Assembly (NCBI RefSeq): GCF_001584185.1
Contig: NZ_CP013234.1
Span: 1,736,001-1,800,000 of the forward strand
Direction: 5' to 3'
Length of the DNA stretch: 64,000 nt
Origin: Collimonas pratensis
Lineage (GTDB): Bacteria > Pseudomonadota > Gammaproteobacteria > Burkholderiales > Burkholderiaceae_D
The notes below the pieces were generated by a model, which saw only the letters and a program-made list of their open reading frames with translations, did no database searches and was not told the origin of the DNA. Position numbers and translations under genes: made by a program. This document shows positions 46,662-55,528 of the stretch, piece after piece; the stretch's first letter is position 1, and each line of letters starts with the position of its first letter.

Positions 46662-47348
46662 TCAGGCGACTTCTGGCAGCACTTCAACCGTGTAATGATG
46701 GCGCAGCGTGCGTTGCCGGCGCGGATCGAACAGTTCCATTGTAAAGGAATGCGATGGCCGGATACCGCCGATCGCCGCCATCGTGCCGCAGGTCATGCCG
46801 CTGCCGTCTGTCAGGATGGCTGCGCCGTTGGCGTAGCCGGCGATCAGGTCTTGCGGCGTGCGCAGCGAGGCCAGCGCGCCTTCCTGGTACAGCAGCTGTT
46901 CGCCGTTTTCTTCGATGTAGGAGCGGATCACCAGTTCATCCCAGTAGTCCGCCACATCTGCCAGGCGCCAGGCGCTGCTTGCCACCGGCTTGACGCAAGC
47001 CTGCTTCGACAGCGCCACGCTGTGCGCTTCCAGCTTGCGGTCGGTATGGTCGGAGGCGATGCTGACATACAGTTCGCCGTCAGCGGCAAAGACAAAGGTT
47101 TCCACCTCACCGGACGAATCCGGGCCGACCACCTGCACCTGCGACGCCTGCGTCAGCTGGTTGCTGGCGATGCGATAGTACAGTGGCACGGCGCTCGGAC
47201 GCGAGATGCCGAGTGCGGCCAGTTCTTCAATATGGTGCTCGATGGCGGCGTGATCGCGCCCGGCCCAGCCGGCGACGATCAGCGTATGGATGTCGGTGTC
47301 GAGTTGGCGCGAGCCTTGTTCGGTGTCTACTTGAAAAGAGATGTGCAT
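46662..47348 (-). CDS. DUF2848 family protein
   Basis: 228 residues (MHISFQVDTEQG... VEVLPEVA). Blocks such as VAGWAGRDHAAIEHHIEELA, VPLYYRIASNQLTQ and GDGSGMTCGT-like LTDGSGMTCGTMAAIGGI match DUF2848, which has a fumarylacetoacetase-like fold. It lies between amidase (35 bp) and MFS (73 bp) genes, so it probably acts in the same degradation pathway. The start follows CTGGAACCATC. Confidence 0.8.
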   Translation of the reverse strand: MHISFQVDTEQGSRQLDTDIHTLIVAGWAGRDHAAIEHHIEELAALGISRPSAVPLYYRIASNQLTQASQVQVVGPDSSGEVETFVFAADGELYVSIASDHTDRKLEAHSVALSKQACVKPVASSAWRLADVADYWDELVIRSYIEENGEQLLYQEGALASLRTPQDLIAGYANGAAILTDGSGMTCGTMAAIGGIRPSHSFTMELFDPRRQRTLRHHYTVEVLPEVA

Positions 47349-47421
47349 GATGGTTCCAGCTTTAAAAAATAAGACGTGACAGATCCGGCCGGCAAGCCGA
47401 CCAGTGCAAAGGACTGCAGGA

Positions 47422-48708
47422 TTAGCGGACTTTCTTGATGAACAGCAGCACCAGCACAGTCGCCGTGAATTCCAGCCCGGCGACAAAGTACAGGCCGGCC
47501 GACAGGCTGCCGGTGCTGGTCTTCAGCGAGCCGATCATGTAAGGCGCGGCAAAGCCGGCCAGGTTGCCGATCGAATTGATCAGCGCGATGCCGCCGGCGG
47601 CCGCGGTGCCGGTCAGGAACGCCGCCGGAATCGACCAGAACACCGGGAATGCCGCCAGGATACCGATCGCCGCCAGCGTCAACGCGCATAACGCCAGCAC
47701 CGCATTGCCGAGGAAAAAGCCGGTCAGTATCAGGCCGATGCTGGCCACCAGTGTGGCAATGGCGCAATGCAGGCGTCGTTCACCGCTCTTGTCGGAATGA
47801 ATGCCGTTCCAGACCATGGCGATAGTGCCGGCCAGGAAAGGAATGGCCGAGATCAGGCCGATCTGCAGATTGCCGACGACGCCGATTTCCTTGATGATGG
47901 ACGGCGACCAGAAGGCGATCGTGGCATTGCCGCTGACCACGCAAAAATACACGGCGGCGCAGATCCAGACCCGCGAATTGAGGCAGGCGTCGCGCAACGA
48001 AGCATGCTTGTTGCCATGGTTCTCCGCCGCCAGCGCCCTGGTCACCGCCTGCTGTTCGGCGGCCAGCAGCCATTTGGCGTTGATTGGCTTTTCCGGTAGG
48101 TAGATCAGCACCAGGATGCCGGCCAGCACCGAGGGAATCCCTTCCAGCAGGAACAGCCACTGCCAGTTGGCGAAATGGCCGACGCCATCCATGGCGCTCA
48201 TGATAAAACCGGCAATCGGGCCGCCGACCACGCCGGCGATGGCGAACGAAGTCATGAACAGGCCATTGACGCGGGCGCGCCGCTCTGCCGGGAACCAGTA
48301 AGTCAGGTACAGCACCACGCCCGGAAAGAAGCCGGCCTCGAACACGCCCAGGAAAAAGCGGATGATATAAAACATGGTCGGCGTCTGTACGTACACCATT
48401 GCCATCGAGGTAAGACCCCACAGGATGGTGATGCGCGCCAGGGTTTTGCGGGCGCCGATTTTTTCCAGCAGCAGGTTGCTTGGCACCTCGAACAGGAAAT
48501 AGCCGACGAAGAAAATGCCCGCCCCCAGTCCGTAGACCGCCTCGCTGAAGTGCAAGTCCTGCAGCATCTGCAGCTTGGCGAAGCCGACGTTGACACGGTC
48601 CACCCAAGCCAGCACGAACAGGAAAACCAGGAAAGGAATCAGGTGCCAGGCGATTTTCCGGTAAGTGCCTTCCAGCAAGTCTGGCGCTGCGTTGATATTG
48701 TTGCTCAT
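47422..48708 (-). CDS. MFS transporter, anion:cation symporter (ACS) family
   Basis: 428 residues with 12 helices. The N-terminus (WHLIPFLVFLFVLAWVDRVNVGFAKL) and the motif-A region LLLEKIGARKTLARI are typical of the ACS family, which imports organic anions. As first gene before DUF2848 and amidase genes it probably takes up the amide-bearing substrate or its carboxylate. LysR at 48935 lies upstream on the same strand. Confidence 0.9.
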   Translation of the reverse strand: MSNNINAAPDLLEGTYRKIAWHLIPFLVFLFVLAWVDRVNVGFAKLQMLQDLHFSEAVYGLGAGIFFVGYFLFEVPSNLLLEKIGARKTLARITILWGLTSMAMVYVQTPTMFYIIRFFLGVFEAGFFPGVVLYLTYWFPAERRARVNGLFMTSFAIAGVVGGPIAGFIMSAMDGVGHFANWQWLFLLEGIPSVLAGILVLIYLPEKPINAKWLLAAEQQAVTRALAAENHGNKHASLRDACLNSRVWICAAVYFCVVSGNATIAFWSPSIIKEIGVVGNLQIGLISAIPFLAGTIAMVWNGIHSDKSGERRLHCAIATLVASIGLILTGFFLGNAVLALCALTLAAIGILAAFPVFWSIPAAFLTGTAAAGGIALINSIGNLAGFAAPYMIGSLKTSTGSLSAGLYFVAGLEFTATVLVLLFIKKVR

Positions 48709-48934
48709 GTGATGTCACCCGATAGATGGTTCTGCTGCGCCGCGGGCGGCGCAGGATGAAGCGGCGTTTCTGTGACGGCCGTCACCGGCGGCTGCGAATG
48801 CTGCCGGATGAATCGAGTATGTATAAGGGGCAGGCGGCTGTCCAACAAGAAATTGTCAGCGCGATTGATTGGAAAATCTTATGAGCAAAAGTGGGGCGCG
48901 TACGCACCAATAGCGCCGGCAGGGGCCGGCAGTC

Positions 48935-49885
48935 TTATACAGCGGGAAACGGCAGTTCCAATGGTTCCGACGGCAACCTGGCAATCTCCGGTCCCCAATT
49001 CAGTGCGAACTCGGAGGCGGTTTCCTGGGCAATGCTGGCGATAGTCTCGGTCAAGGCATTTTCCGGATCGTTGCGGAACGAGGCCATCAGCTGTAGCGCC
49101 GGGAAGTCGGCATCGACCCGCAATTGCTGCAGGCTGCCGTCGTTCAGTTCGCGCTGGATGATGGCCGGCGGCACGACCGCCACGCCGAAGCCGTCGCTGA
49201 CCAGGCGGATCATGGTGGCGACGGACGTGATGCAATTGATGTGCAGGGAGCCACGCTCGCTGTCGGAAAACAATTGCTCCAGCACGGTGTGCGGTCCGGA
49301 ATTGCGGGCGAAGCTGACCAGCGGGAAGGCCGCCAGGTCGGACAGGCTCAGGGTTTCGTTGCCGATGTCGAGCTTGGCGCTGCCGACCCAGCGCATCGGG
49401 AATTCGCACAGCTTGAGATTGCGGATGTTGGGGGCGATTACCGCGTCCGCTTGCAGCACCAGGTCGAGGTCGCCCTTGCTGAACTGTTCGCGCAGGTGGA
49501 TGGTGGTGTCGCTGGAGATTTCGATTTCCAGCTGTGGAAACAGCTTGTGGATGCGGCCGATCAGGTCCGGGAACCAGCTGTGCACGATCGATTCGATCAC
49601 GCCTATGCGCAGCACGCCGGAATAATGATCCTTAGCCGACATCTCGTCCTTCATCTCGCGCATCAGCTTGACGATGCGCTCGGCATACACCAGCGCCTTG
49701 CTGCCATCGGTGGTGAGGGCTACTTCGCGGGCGCCGCGGTCGAACAGGCGCACGCCGAAATCCTGCTCCAGCGTGGCGATGCGGCTCGATACCGCAGCCT
49801 GCGTGGTATGCAGCTTTTCCGCTGTCAGCCGGAAGTTCTTGAGTTTGGCCAGCCAGACGAAAGTTTCGAGGAAGCGGATGTTCAT
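48935..49885 (-). CDS. LysR family transcriptional regulator
   Basis: 316 residues: helix-turn-helix FRLTAEKLHTTQAAVSSRIATLEQ and a CysB-like substrate domain with SDTTIHLREQFSKGDLDLVLQ. It precedes the MFS-DUF2848-amidase genes by 226 bp in the same direction and is their likely regulator. The C-terminus is proline-rich and a little long. Confidence 0.9.
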   Translation of the reverse strand: MNIRFLETFVWLAKLKNFRLTAEKLHTTQAAVSSRIATLEQDFGVRLFDRGAREVALTTDGSKALVYAERIVKLMREMKDEMSAKDHYSGVLRIGVIESIVHSWFPDLIGRIHKLFPQLEIEISSDTTIHLREQFSKGDLDLVLQADAVIAPNIRNLKLCEFPMRWVGSAKLDIGNETLSLSDLAAFPLVSFARNSGPHTVLEQLFSDSERGSLHINCITSVATMIRLVSDGFGVAVVPPAIIQRELNDGSLQQLRVDADFPALQLMASFRNDPENALTETIASIAQETASEFALNWGPEIARLPSEPLELPFPAV

Positions 49886-49966
49886 CGGCGCTGTCGGGAA
49901 TCAATCATGGGTCATGCCCTAGTGTAGCGCATTGCCGCCGGCATCAAGCAGGCGGCAATGCGTATG

Positions 49967-50971
49967 TCACTCCTCATCCAGCGGCAGCTTGCCATCGTCG
50001 GTCAGGCTGATGAGGCGCCGCAGCAGGGTGCGCAAGGCGACGGTATCGACCGCGCCCAGGCTGTTCAGCAGTTCCAGTTCGGTCTGCTTGCCGCTGTCGC
50101 CGATCTCCTGCGCCAGGGCGCGGCCGATGGCGGTCAGGTAGAACAGGCCGCGGTCGTTGCGTTCGCCTTTGTCCACCACGACTTGCAGCAAGCCGCGCGC
50201 GGTCATGTCGTCCAGTACGTTGATCAGCGGTGTGTGGCCGGCATATACGAACAGGCGGTTCAGCTCGGCCAGGCTGCGGCCGTCACGCGCCGCCAGCGTA
50301 TTCAGCACGAAGAACTCGGCATCGTTCAAGCCCTTGGCGGCGCCGAATTCGCGCAATTTGCCGTACAGATGGAAATAGGCGCTGCCCAGCAGATAGCTCA
50401 TCGAGCTTTCGTCGAAACTGCTGGAGGCGGCGGTGGCCTTGATCAAGGCTTCCGCTTCGTCGGCCAGTTCCTTGCGGGTGGCGACGGCGTAGTTACCGCG
50501 CTGGTAGACCAGCGGCGCGATATCGGAATGCTCGAAATGCATCACTTCGCCGACCATGATGATGTGGTCGCCGCCGTCATAGCGGTAGGCGGTCTTGCAC
50601 TGCATGCGGGTGGTGCAGCCCGCCAGCAGAGGGGCGCCGCCCAGACCGGATTCGACCTGCAGGCCGGCAAACTTGTCGTGCGCGCGCTTGCTGAAATGGG
50701 TGGCCAGCTGGTCCTGGTCGTGCGACAGGATATGCACCGCCCAGTGCTCGGCGGCTTCAAACGCCGCCAGGCTGTTGGAGGATTTGGCCAGGCTCCACAG
50801 CACCAGCGGCGGATCCAGCGAGACCGAGTTGAAACTGTTGGCGGTGACGCCCACCAGTTTGCCGTCGGCTTGGCAGGCGGTAATGATGGTGACGCCGGTG
50901 GTGAAGGTTCCCAGGGCGTTGCGGAATTCGCGTTGATCGAACGGGGTGGACGGCTGCTGTGCGGTGGACAT
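49967..50971 (-). CDS. Flavin reductase with C-terminal MarR-like domain (C1-HPAH type)
   Basis: 334 residues. The N-terminal 165 residues form an HpaC-like flavin reductase (FRNALGTFTTGVTIITACQ, GVTANSFNSVSLDPPLVLW, HFAGLQV-type FAGLQVESGLGGAPLL). The C-terminal half is a MarR-like winged helix (EFFVLNTLAARDGRSLAELN; LDDMTARGLLQVVVDKGERNDRG). This fusion matches the reductase component C1 of 4-hydroxyphenylacetate 3-hydroxylase, where the effector relieves inhibition by the C-terminal domain. No monooxygenase gene is adjacent. Confidence 0.85.
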   Translation of the reverse strand: MSTAQQPSTPFDQREFRNALGTFTTGVTIITACQADGKLVGVTANSFNSVSLDPPLVLWSLAKSSNSLAAFEAAEHWAVHILSHDQDQLATHFSKRAHDKFAGLQVESGLGGAPLLAGCTTRMQCKTAYRYDGGDHIIMVGEVMHFEHSDIAPLVYQRGNYAVATRKELADEAEALIKATAASSSFDESSMSYLLGSAYFHLYGKLREFGAAKGLNDAEFFVLNTLAARDGRSLAELNRLFVYAGHTPLINVLDDMTARGLLQVVVDKGERNDRGLFYLTAIGRALAQEIGDSGKQTELELLNSLGAVDTVALRTLLRRLISLTDDGKLPLDEE

Positions 50972-51174
50972 CTAGATTGCTTTCTAACAAATACTTTTTT
51001 GCATCATGTTATCAGGCAAACGGGCGGAACGAGAAATGTTTATGTTTAGGCTTATGTGAGAGCAAGTATGCCCATGCTACGATATCAATCTATTAATCTG
51101 ACAAGCGCCGATGTATCTGCGATGCATCCGATATGCGCTTGATAATTTTGCAAGGATCGCTCGATGTGGATACG

Positions 51175-51972
51175 ATGTGGATAGATACGCACTGCCATTT
51201 GGATGCCGCTGAATTCGGCGGCGCCCAGGCGCAGATCGCTGCGGCTGCCGCAGAGCAGCTGGTCAAGTGGATCGTGATTCCAGCCGTGGAGCGCGCCAAC
51301 TTCGCACCGGTAGCCGCATTGGCTGCCCAGCTGCCTAATTGCTGCTATGCACTCGGCATCCATCCCCTGTATGTAGAACATGCCGACGACAGCGATCTGC
51401 TAGCCCTGCGCGCAGCCATCAGCACCGCCATGTCCGATCCGCGCTTTGTCGCCATCGGCGAAATCGGCCTGGATTTCTTTGTACCTGGCATGGAGCGCGG
51501 TCCTTTGCGTGAAAAGCAGGAGCATTTCTATGTCGAGCAGCTCAAGCTGGCGCGCGAATTCGGCCTGCCGGTGCTGCTGCACGTACGGCGCTCGCAAGAC
51601 ATCCTGCTCAAGCATCTACGCCGGATCAAGGTTAGTGGCGGCATTGCGCATGCCTTCAACGGCAGTTTCCAGCAAGCTGAAGCTTTCATCGGCCTCGGTT
51701 TCCGGCTCGGCTTCGGCGGCGCCATGACGTTTACCCGCGCCTTGCAGATCCGCCGGCTGGCGGTAGAGCTACCGCTGGACGCCCTGGTGCTGGAAACCGA
51801 TGCCCCCGACATGTCGCCCGCATGGCTGCATCCGGCCACCAACCAACCCCAGCAAATCCCCCGTATCGGCGCTGTGCTGGCCGAGCTGCGCGGCATGCCG
51901 GCGGCCGACCTGGCGCGCGCCACGGCCGCCAACGCCTGCGCCGCATTGCCGCGCCTGGCTGCCTTGGCCTGA
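51175..51972 (+). CDS. TatD family metal-dependent hydrolase
   Basis: 265 residues, amidohydrolase-like barrel. Metal ligands are in WIDTHCHLD, IGEIGLDFF, VLLHVRRS, GGIAHAFNG and ETDAPDMSP. TatD proteins are 3'-5' DNases; one is often found beside DNA metabolism genes. The ATG at 51175 puts the HCHLD motif at the usual place; starts up to 51133 are possible and none has a good ribosome site. comEC follows after 22 bp. Confidence 0.9.
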   Translation: MWIDTHCHLDAAEFGGAQAQIAAAAAEQLVKWIVIPAVERANFAPVAALAAQLPNCCYALGIHPLYVEHADDSDLLALRAAISTAMSDPRFVAIGEIGLDFFVPGMERGPLREKQEHFYVEQLKLAREFGLPVLLHVRRSQDILLKHLRRIKVSGGIAHAFNGSFQQAEAFIGLGFRLGFGGAMTFTRALQIRRLAVELPLDALVLETDAPDMSPAWLHPATNQPQQIPRIGAVLAELRGMPAADLARATAANACAALPRLAALA

Positions 51973-51994
51973 ACCTGGCGTTAGCGCGTTCCGG

Positions 51995-54427
51995 ATGCGT
52001 AGCGCAATCATCGGTTTCGTGCTTGGCGTTGTGTTTTTGCAAAGTCAAGCTGTCTTGCCTGCGATCTGGCTGCTGGCTTGCCTGGCGCTGGTGGTGGTAT
52101 TGCTGGTTTGCGCCGCCTATAAAATCCCTTGCTGGCAACTCAAGTTCACCGCCCGCCTGCTGGCGGGTGTTGTTTGCGGTTTCGTCTGGGCGGCCTCGTT
52201 TGCGCACCACTATCTGCAGCAGGAACTGGCGCAGGAATGGGAAGGGCGCGATGTCGTGGTGATAGGCACAATCGACAGCCTGCCATCGTACATGGACAGC
52301 GGTGTGCGTTTCAATTTCGCCGTCGAGAAGGTGTTGCTGCAGGGCGGCGAATCGCCGGTCATTCCCAAGCGCCTGGCGCTGGCCTGGTACCGCAACGGCG
52401 ACGAGTCCCAAGCGCTGCAATCCGGGCTCACGCCCGGAGCGCGCTGGCAACTGACGGTACGCCTGAAGCGGCCGCACGGCAGCGCCAACCCGTACGGGTT
52501 TGACTATGAGGCATGGTTGCTGGAACGCAAGCTGCGCGCTACCGGCTACGTCCGCGCAGATCAAGGAGCAAGTTCAGGAAACCGGCAATTGCAGCCGTTC
52601 GTCGTCAGTCCCGGCAATCTGGTGCAGCTGATGCGCGGCCGTTTGCGCGAGCGCATCCTGGCTGCCTTGCCCCAACATCGTTACGCCGGCGTGCTGGTGG
52701 CGCTGGCGATCGGCGACCAGCGCGCCATCGACCAATCCGACTGGGAGATATTCAACCGCACTGGCATCAGCCACCTGGTCGCCATCTCCGGCTTGCATAT
52801 CACCATGATTGCCGGCCTGTTTGCCGCCGCCATGGCGGCCTTGTGGCGCCGCTCCTTCTTTACGAATGCCGCCTTGCCCTTGCTGCTGCCGACGCCAAAG
52901 GTCGCTGCCCTGAGCGGCGCACTGGCTGCCCTGGGCTACGTGCTGCTGGCAGGATTCGGCATACCGGCGCAGCGCACCCTATACATGCTGCTGGTGGTGG
53001 CGCTGGCCTTGTGGGGCGGCCGCATCGCCAGCGTCTCGCATGTGCTGTGCATCGCGCTTGTCATGGTATTGCTGGCCGATCCCTGGGCCGTGCTATGGCC
53101 TGGATTCTGGCTGTCGTTCTGCGCCGTCGGCGTGATCCTATACGCCAGCGTCGGCCGCCGCTCCACCACGGACAGTCTCGACAACTCACGCTTCGCCGCC
53201 GGGTGGCGCAGCCTGCGCGCGGCCAGCGCCACACAATACGCCGTCACCATTGGCCTGTTGCCGCTGACGGTGCTGCTGTTCGGCCGTGTCTCGCTGATCT
53301 CGCCGCTGGCCAATGCTATAGCGATCCCATTGATTGGTTTGGTCGTCACACCGATGACGCTGGTCGCCAGCGCACTGCCGGCACCGCTATCAAACTGGCT
53401 GTGGCGCGCTGCGCATGCGCTGGTGGAACAATTGGCGACCCTGCTCGGCTGGCTCAGTGCTTTGCCGTTCGCGGTATGGCAGGCGCCGGCGCCGCAGGCG
53501 TGGACATCGGCCCTGGCACTCTTGTCTACGGCATGGCTGCTGGCGCCGCGCGGCTGGCCGCTGCGCTGGCTGGCGCTGGCCGGCTGGCTTCCCCTGCTGC
53601 TGGACAACGGCAGCCGTCCTCCCGCCGGTGAAATGTGGGTCACCGCGCTCGACGTCGGCCAGGGCATGGCGGTGCTGGTGGAAACCGCCGGCCAGCGCCT
53701 GCTGTACGACAGCGGTCCTTATTACTCGCCGGGCTCCGACGCCGGCGACCGCATCATCGTTCCCTATCTGAAGGCGCGCGGCATCACGGCACTGGATGCG
53801 CTGGTGATATCGCATGTCCATAACGACCATGCCGGCGGCGCCTTGTCGGTCATGAATGCCGTCAAGGTCGGCGCTGTGTACTCGTCGTTGCCGCCGCAGC
53901 ATCCGATTGTCCAGCCCGCAGCCACTCATCAACGCTGTCATGCAGGACAGGCATGGCAGTGGGGAGAAGTAAAATTTGAAATGCTGTATCCGGCGATGGA
54001 ACAGTACCAGGCTTCGGCCGCGCAGCAAAAAGACAAGCCGCACATGGTCAGCTGCACGCTCAAGGTCAGCCACGGCCGGCATGCCATACTGCTGCCCGGA
54101 GATATCGAAGCTGCGCAGGAGCAGCAGCTGGTGGCGCGCTATGGCGCGGATTTGAAATCCACCGTGCTGCTGGCGCCGCATCACGGCAGCGGGACCTCAT
54201 CTACGGCGGCGTTCCTGGAGGAGGTCGATCCGAAGATAGTCTTGTTCCAGGTTGGCTATCGCAACCGGTTTCATCATCCCAAGCAGCAGGTGGCGGCGCG
54301 TTATCAGGAACGAGGTGTGGATGGTTACAGGAATGACGTAGGAGGGGCGATCATGCTGAAATTTGGCGATAACGTGGCGGTGGATACCTACAGGAATCAG
54401 CATCGCCGCTATTGGTACGGGCGTTGA
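51995..54427 (+). CDS. comEC: ComEC/Rec2 family competence DNA channel
   Basis: 810 residues. N-terminal DUF4131 domain with three helices, central competence domain (LVALAIGDQRAIDQSDWEIF, GISHLVAISGLHITMIAGL) with about eight helices, and a C-terminal metallo-beta-lactamase-like domain (ALDVGQGMAVLVET, ISHVHNDHAGGALS, LLAPHHGSGTSS). ComEC carries single-stranded DNA through the inner membrane during transformation. The ATG at 51995 starts just after tatD; longer readings enter tatD. All domains are complete. Confidence 0.93.
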   Translation: MRSAIIGFVLGVVFLQSQAVLPAIWLLACLALVVVLLVCAAYKIPCWQLKFTARLLAGVVCGFVWAASFAHHYLQQELAQEWEGRDVVVIGTIDSLPSYMDSGVRFNFAVEKVLLQGGESPVIPKRLALAWYRNGDESQALQSGLTPGARWQLTVRLKRPHGSANPYGFDYEAWLLERKLRATGYVRADQGASSGNRQLQPFVVSPGNLVQLMRGRLRERILAALPQHRYAGVLVALAIGDQRAIDQSDWEIFNRTGISHLVAISGLHITMIAGLFAAAMAALWRRSFFTNAALPLLLPTPKVAALSGALAALGYVLLAGFGIPAQRTLYMLLVVALALWGGRIASVSHVLCIALVMVLLADPWAVLWPGFWLSFCAVGVILYASVGRRSTTDSLDNSRFAAGWRSLRAASATQYAVTIGLLPLTVLLFGRVSLISPLANAIAIPLIGLVVTPMTLVASALPAPLSNWLWRAAHALVEQLATLLGWLSALPFAVWQAPAPQAWTSALALLSTAWLLAPRGWPLRWLALAGWLPLLLDNGSRPPAGEMWVTALDVGQGMAVLVETAGQRLLYDSGPYYSPGSDAGDRIIVPYLKARGITALDALVISHVHNDHAGGALSVMNAVKVGAVYSSLPPQHPIVQPAATHQRCHAGQAWQWGEVKFEMLYPAMEQYQASAAQQKDKPHMVSCTLKVSHGRHAILLPGDIEAAQEQQLVARYGADLKSTVLLAPHHGSGTSSTAAFLEEVDPKIVLFQVGYRNRFHHPKQQVAARYQERGVDGYRNDVGGAIMLKFGDNVAVDTYRNQHRRYWYGR

Positions 54428-54606
54428 TTCCTGAATATTTCGCGGCGCATGCCCTGGGGCTAGCGACGTCGCATCGCTAACCCCAAGGCTTGGGTGGGAT
54501 GGATGCATTGGACGTCTCCTGAGCAGCGGCTCTAATATTCCCTTTGTCCCATCGCAACTTTCGGTTTTAAATAAGACCCCATCAAAACAGGTTTGTTGTC
54601 TTATCT

Positions 54607-55458
54607 ATGACTGATCCGATTCGCCCGATTTTGCATTTTATACACGGCAACAGTTTCCCTGCAGGCACTTATCGACAGTTCTTACAGTTCCTGGAGCGCG
54701 ACTACGACGTCCGCTCGCTCGATGTTCATGCCCACAATCCCAAGTACCCGGTGACCGACGGCTGGCCAGCGCTGGTGCAGGAACTGATCGACGAATTGGC
54801 GGCGCGCTACAGCCAGCCGGTGATCCTGCTCGGCCATTCGATGGGCGGCGGGCTGGCCTTGCTGGCGGCGCAGCGGCGGCCGGACCTGGTCAGCTGCGTG
54901 GTGATGCTGGATACCCCGGTGGTGGTCGGCTGGCGCGCCACCTTGCTGCGCGGCGCCAAGGCGCTCGGCCTGAACGACCATGTGCCGCCGGCCAAGTTTT
55001 CTGCCAAGCGGCGCAATCTCTGGCCTAGCGCCGAAGCGGCCTACCAGCATTTCGCCGGCAAGCAGGTGTTTGCCAGTTGGGCCCCGGAAGTCCTGCGCGA
55101 CTACATCACCTCCGGGCTGGAAGAGGACCAGGGCAATATGGTGCTGCGCTTCCGGCGCGATATCGAAACCGCGGTCTACCGCACTTTGCCGCACAATATG
55201 GCCAGCGTGCTGAAGCGCGGTTTTCCGGTACCGATCGGTTTTGTCGGCGGCATCGATTCGGTCGAGTGCCGCCAAGCCGGGCTGGATGCCACCAAGCGCC
55301 TGGTCGGCAAATATTTCAAGCAGATCCCGGGCGGCCACTTGTTTCCGATGGAGTCGCCGGAACTTGCCGCCGCCGCCACGCATCAGATGATCGAGTCCTT
55401 GCTACACCCTGCCGAGGCGAAGCTGCGGCGCCCACGCAACCAGGCATCTAATGCATAA
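54607..55458 (+). CDS. Alpha/beta hydrolase
   Basis: 283 residues, cytosolic. Oxyanion loop FIHGNSFPAGTY, nucleophile GHSMGGGLAL (about residue 79), and a late His in IPGGHLFPMESPE. A lid region with AKRRNLWPSAEAAY separates the halves. The HGNSFPAGTY opening is shared by a group of proteobacterial hydrolases of unknown substrate. A hairpin at 54456-54484 lies between it and comEC. Confidence 0.85.
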   Translation: MTDPIRPILHFIHGNSFPAGTYRQFLQFLERDYDVRSLDVHAHNPKYPVTDGWPALVQELIDELAARYSQPVILLGHSMGGGLALLAAQRRPDLVSCVVMLDTPVVVGWRATLLRGAKALGLNDHVPPAKFSAKRRNLWPSAEAAYQHFAGKQVFASWAPEVLRDYITSGLEEDQGNMVLRFRRDIETAVYRTLPHNMASVLKRGFPVPIGFVGGIDSVECRQAGLDATKRLVGKYFKQIPGGHLFPMESPELAAAATHQMIESLLHPAEAKLRRPRNQASNA

Positions 55459-55528
55459 ATGATGACCAATTCGCGGTTCCAGGCCCGGCATGTTGTAGGA
55501 TACAGGGCTATTTCCTTCGAATATTGTT

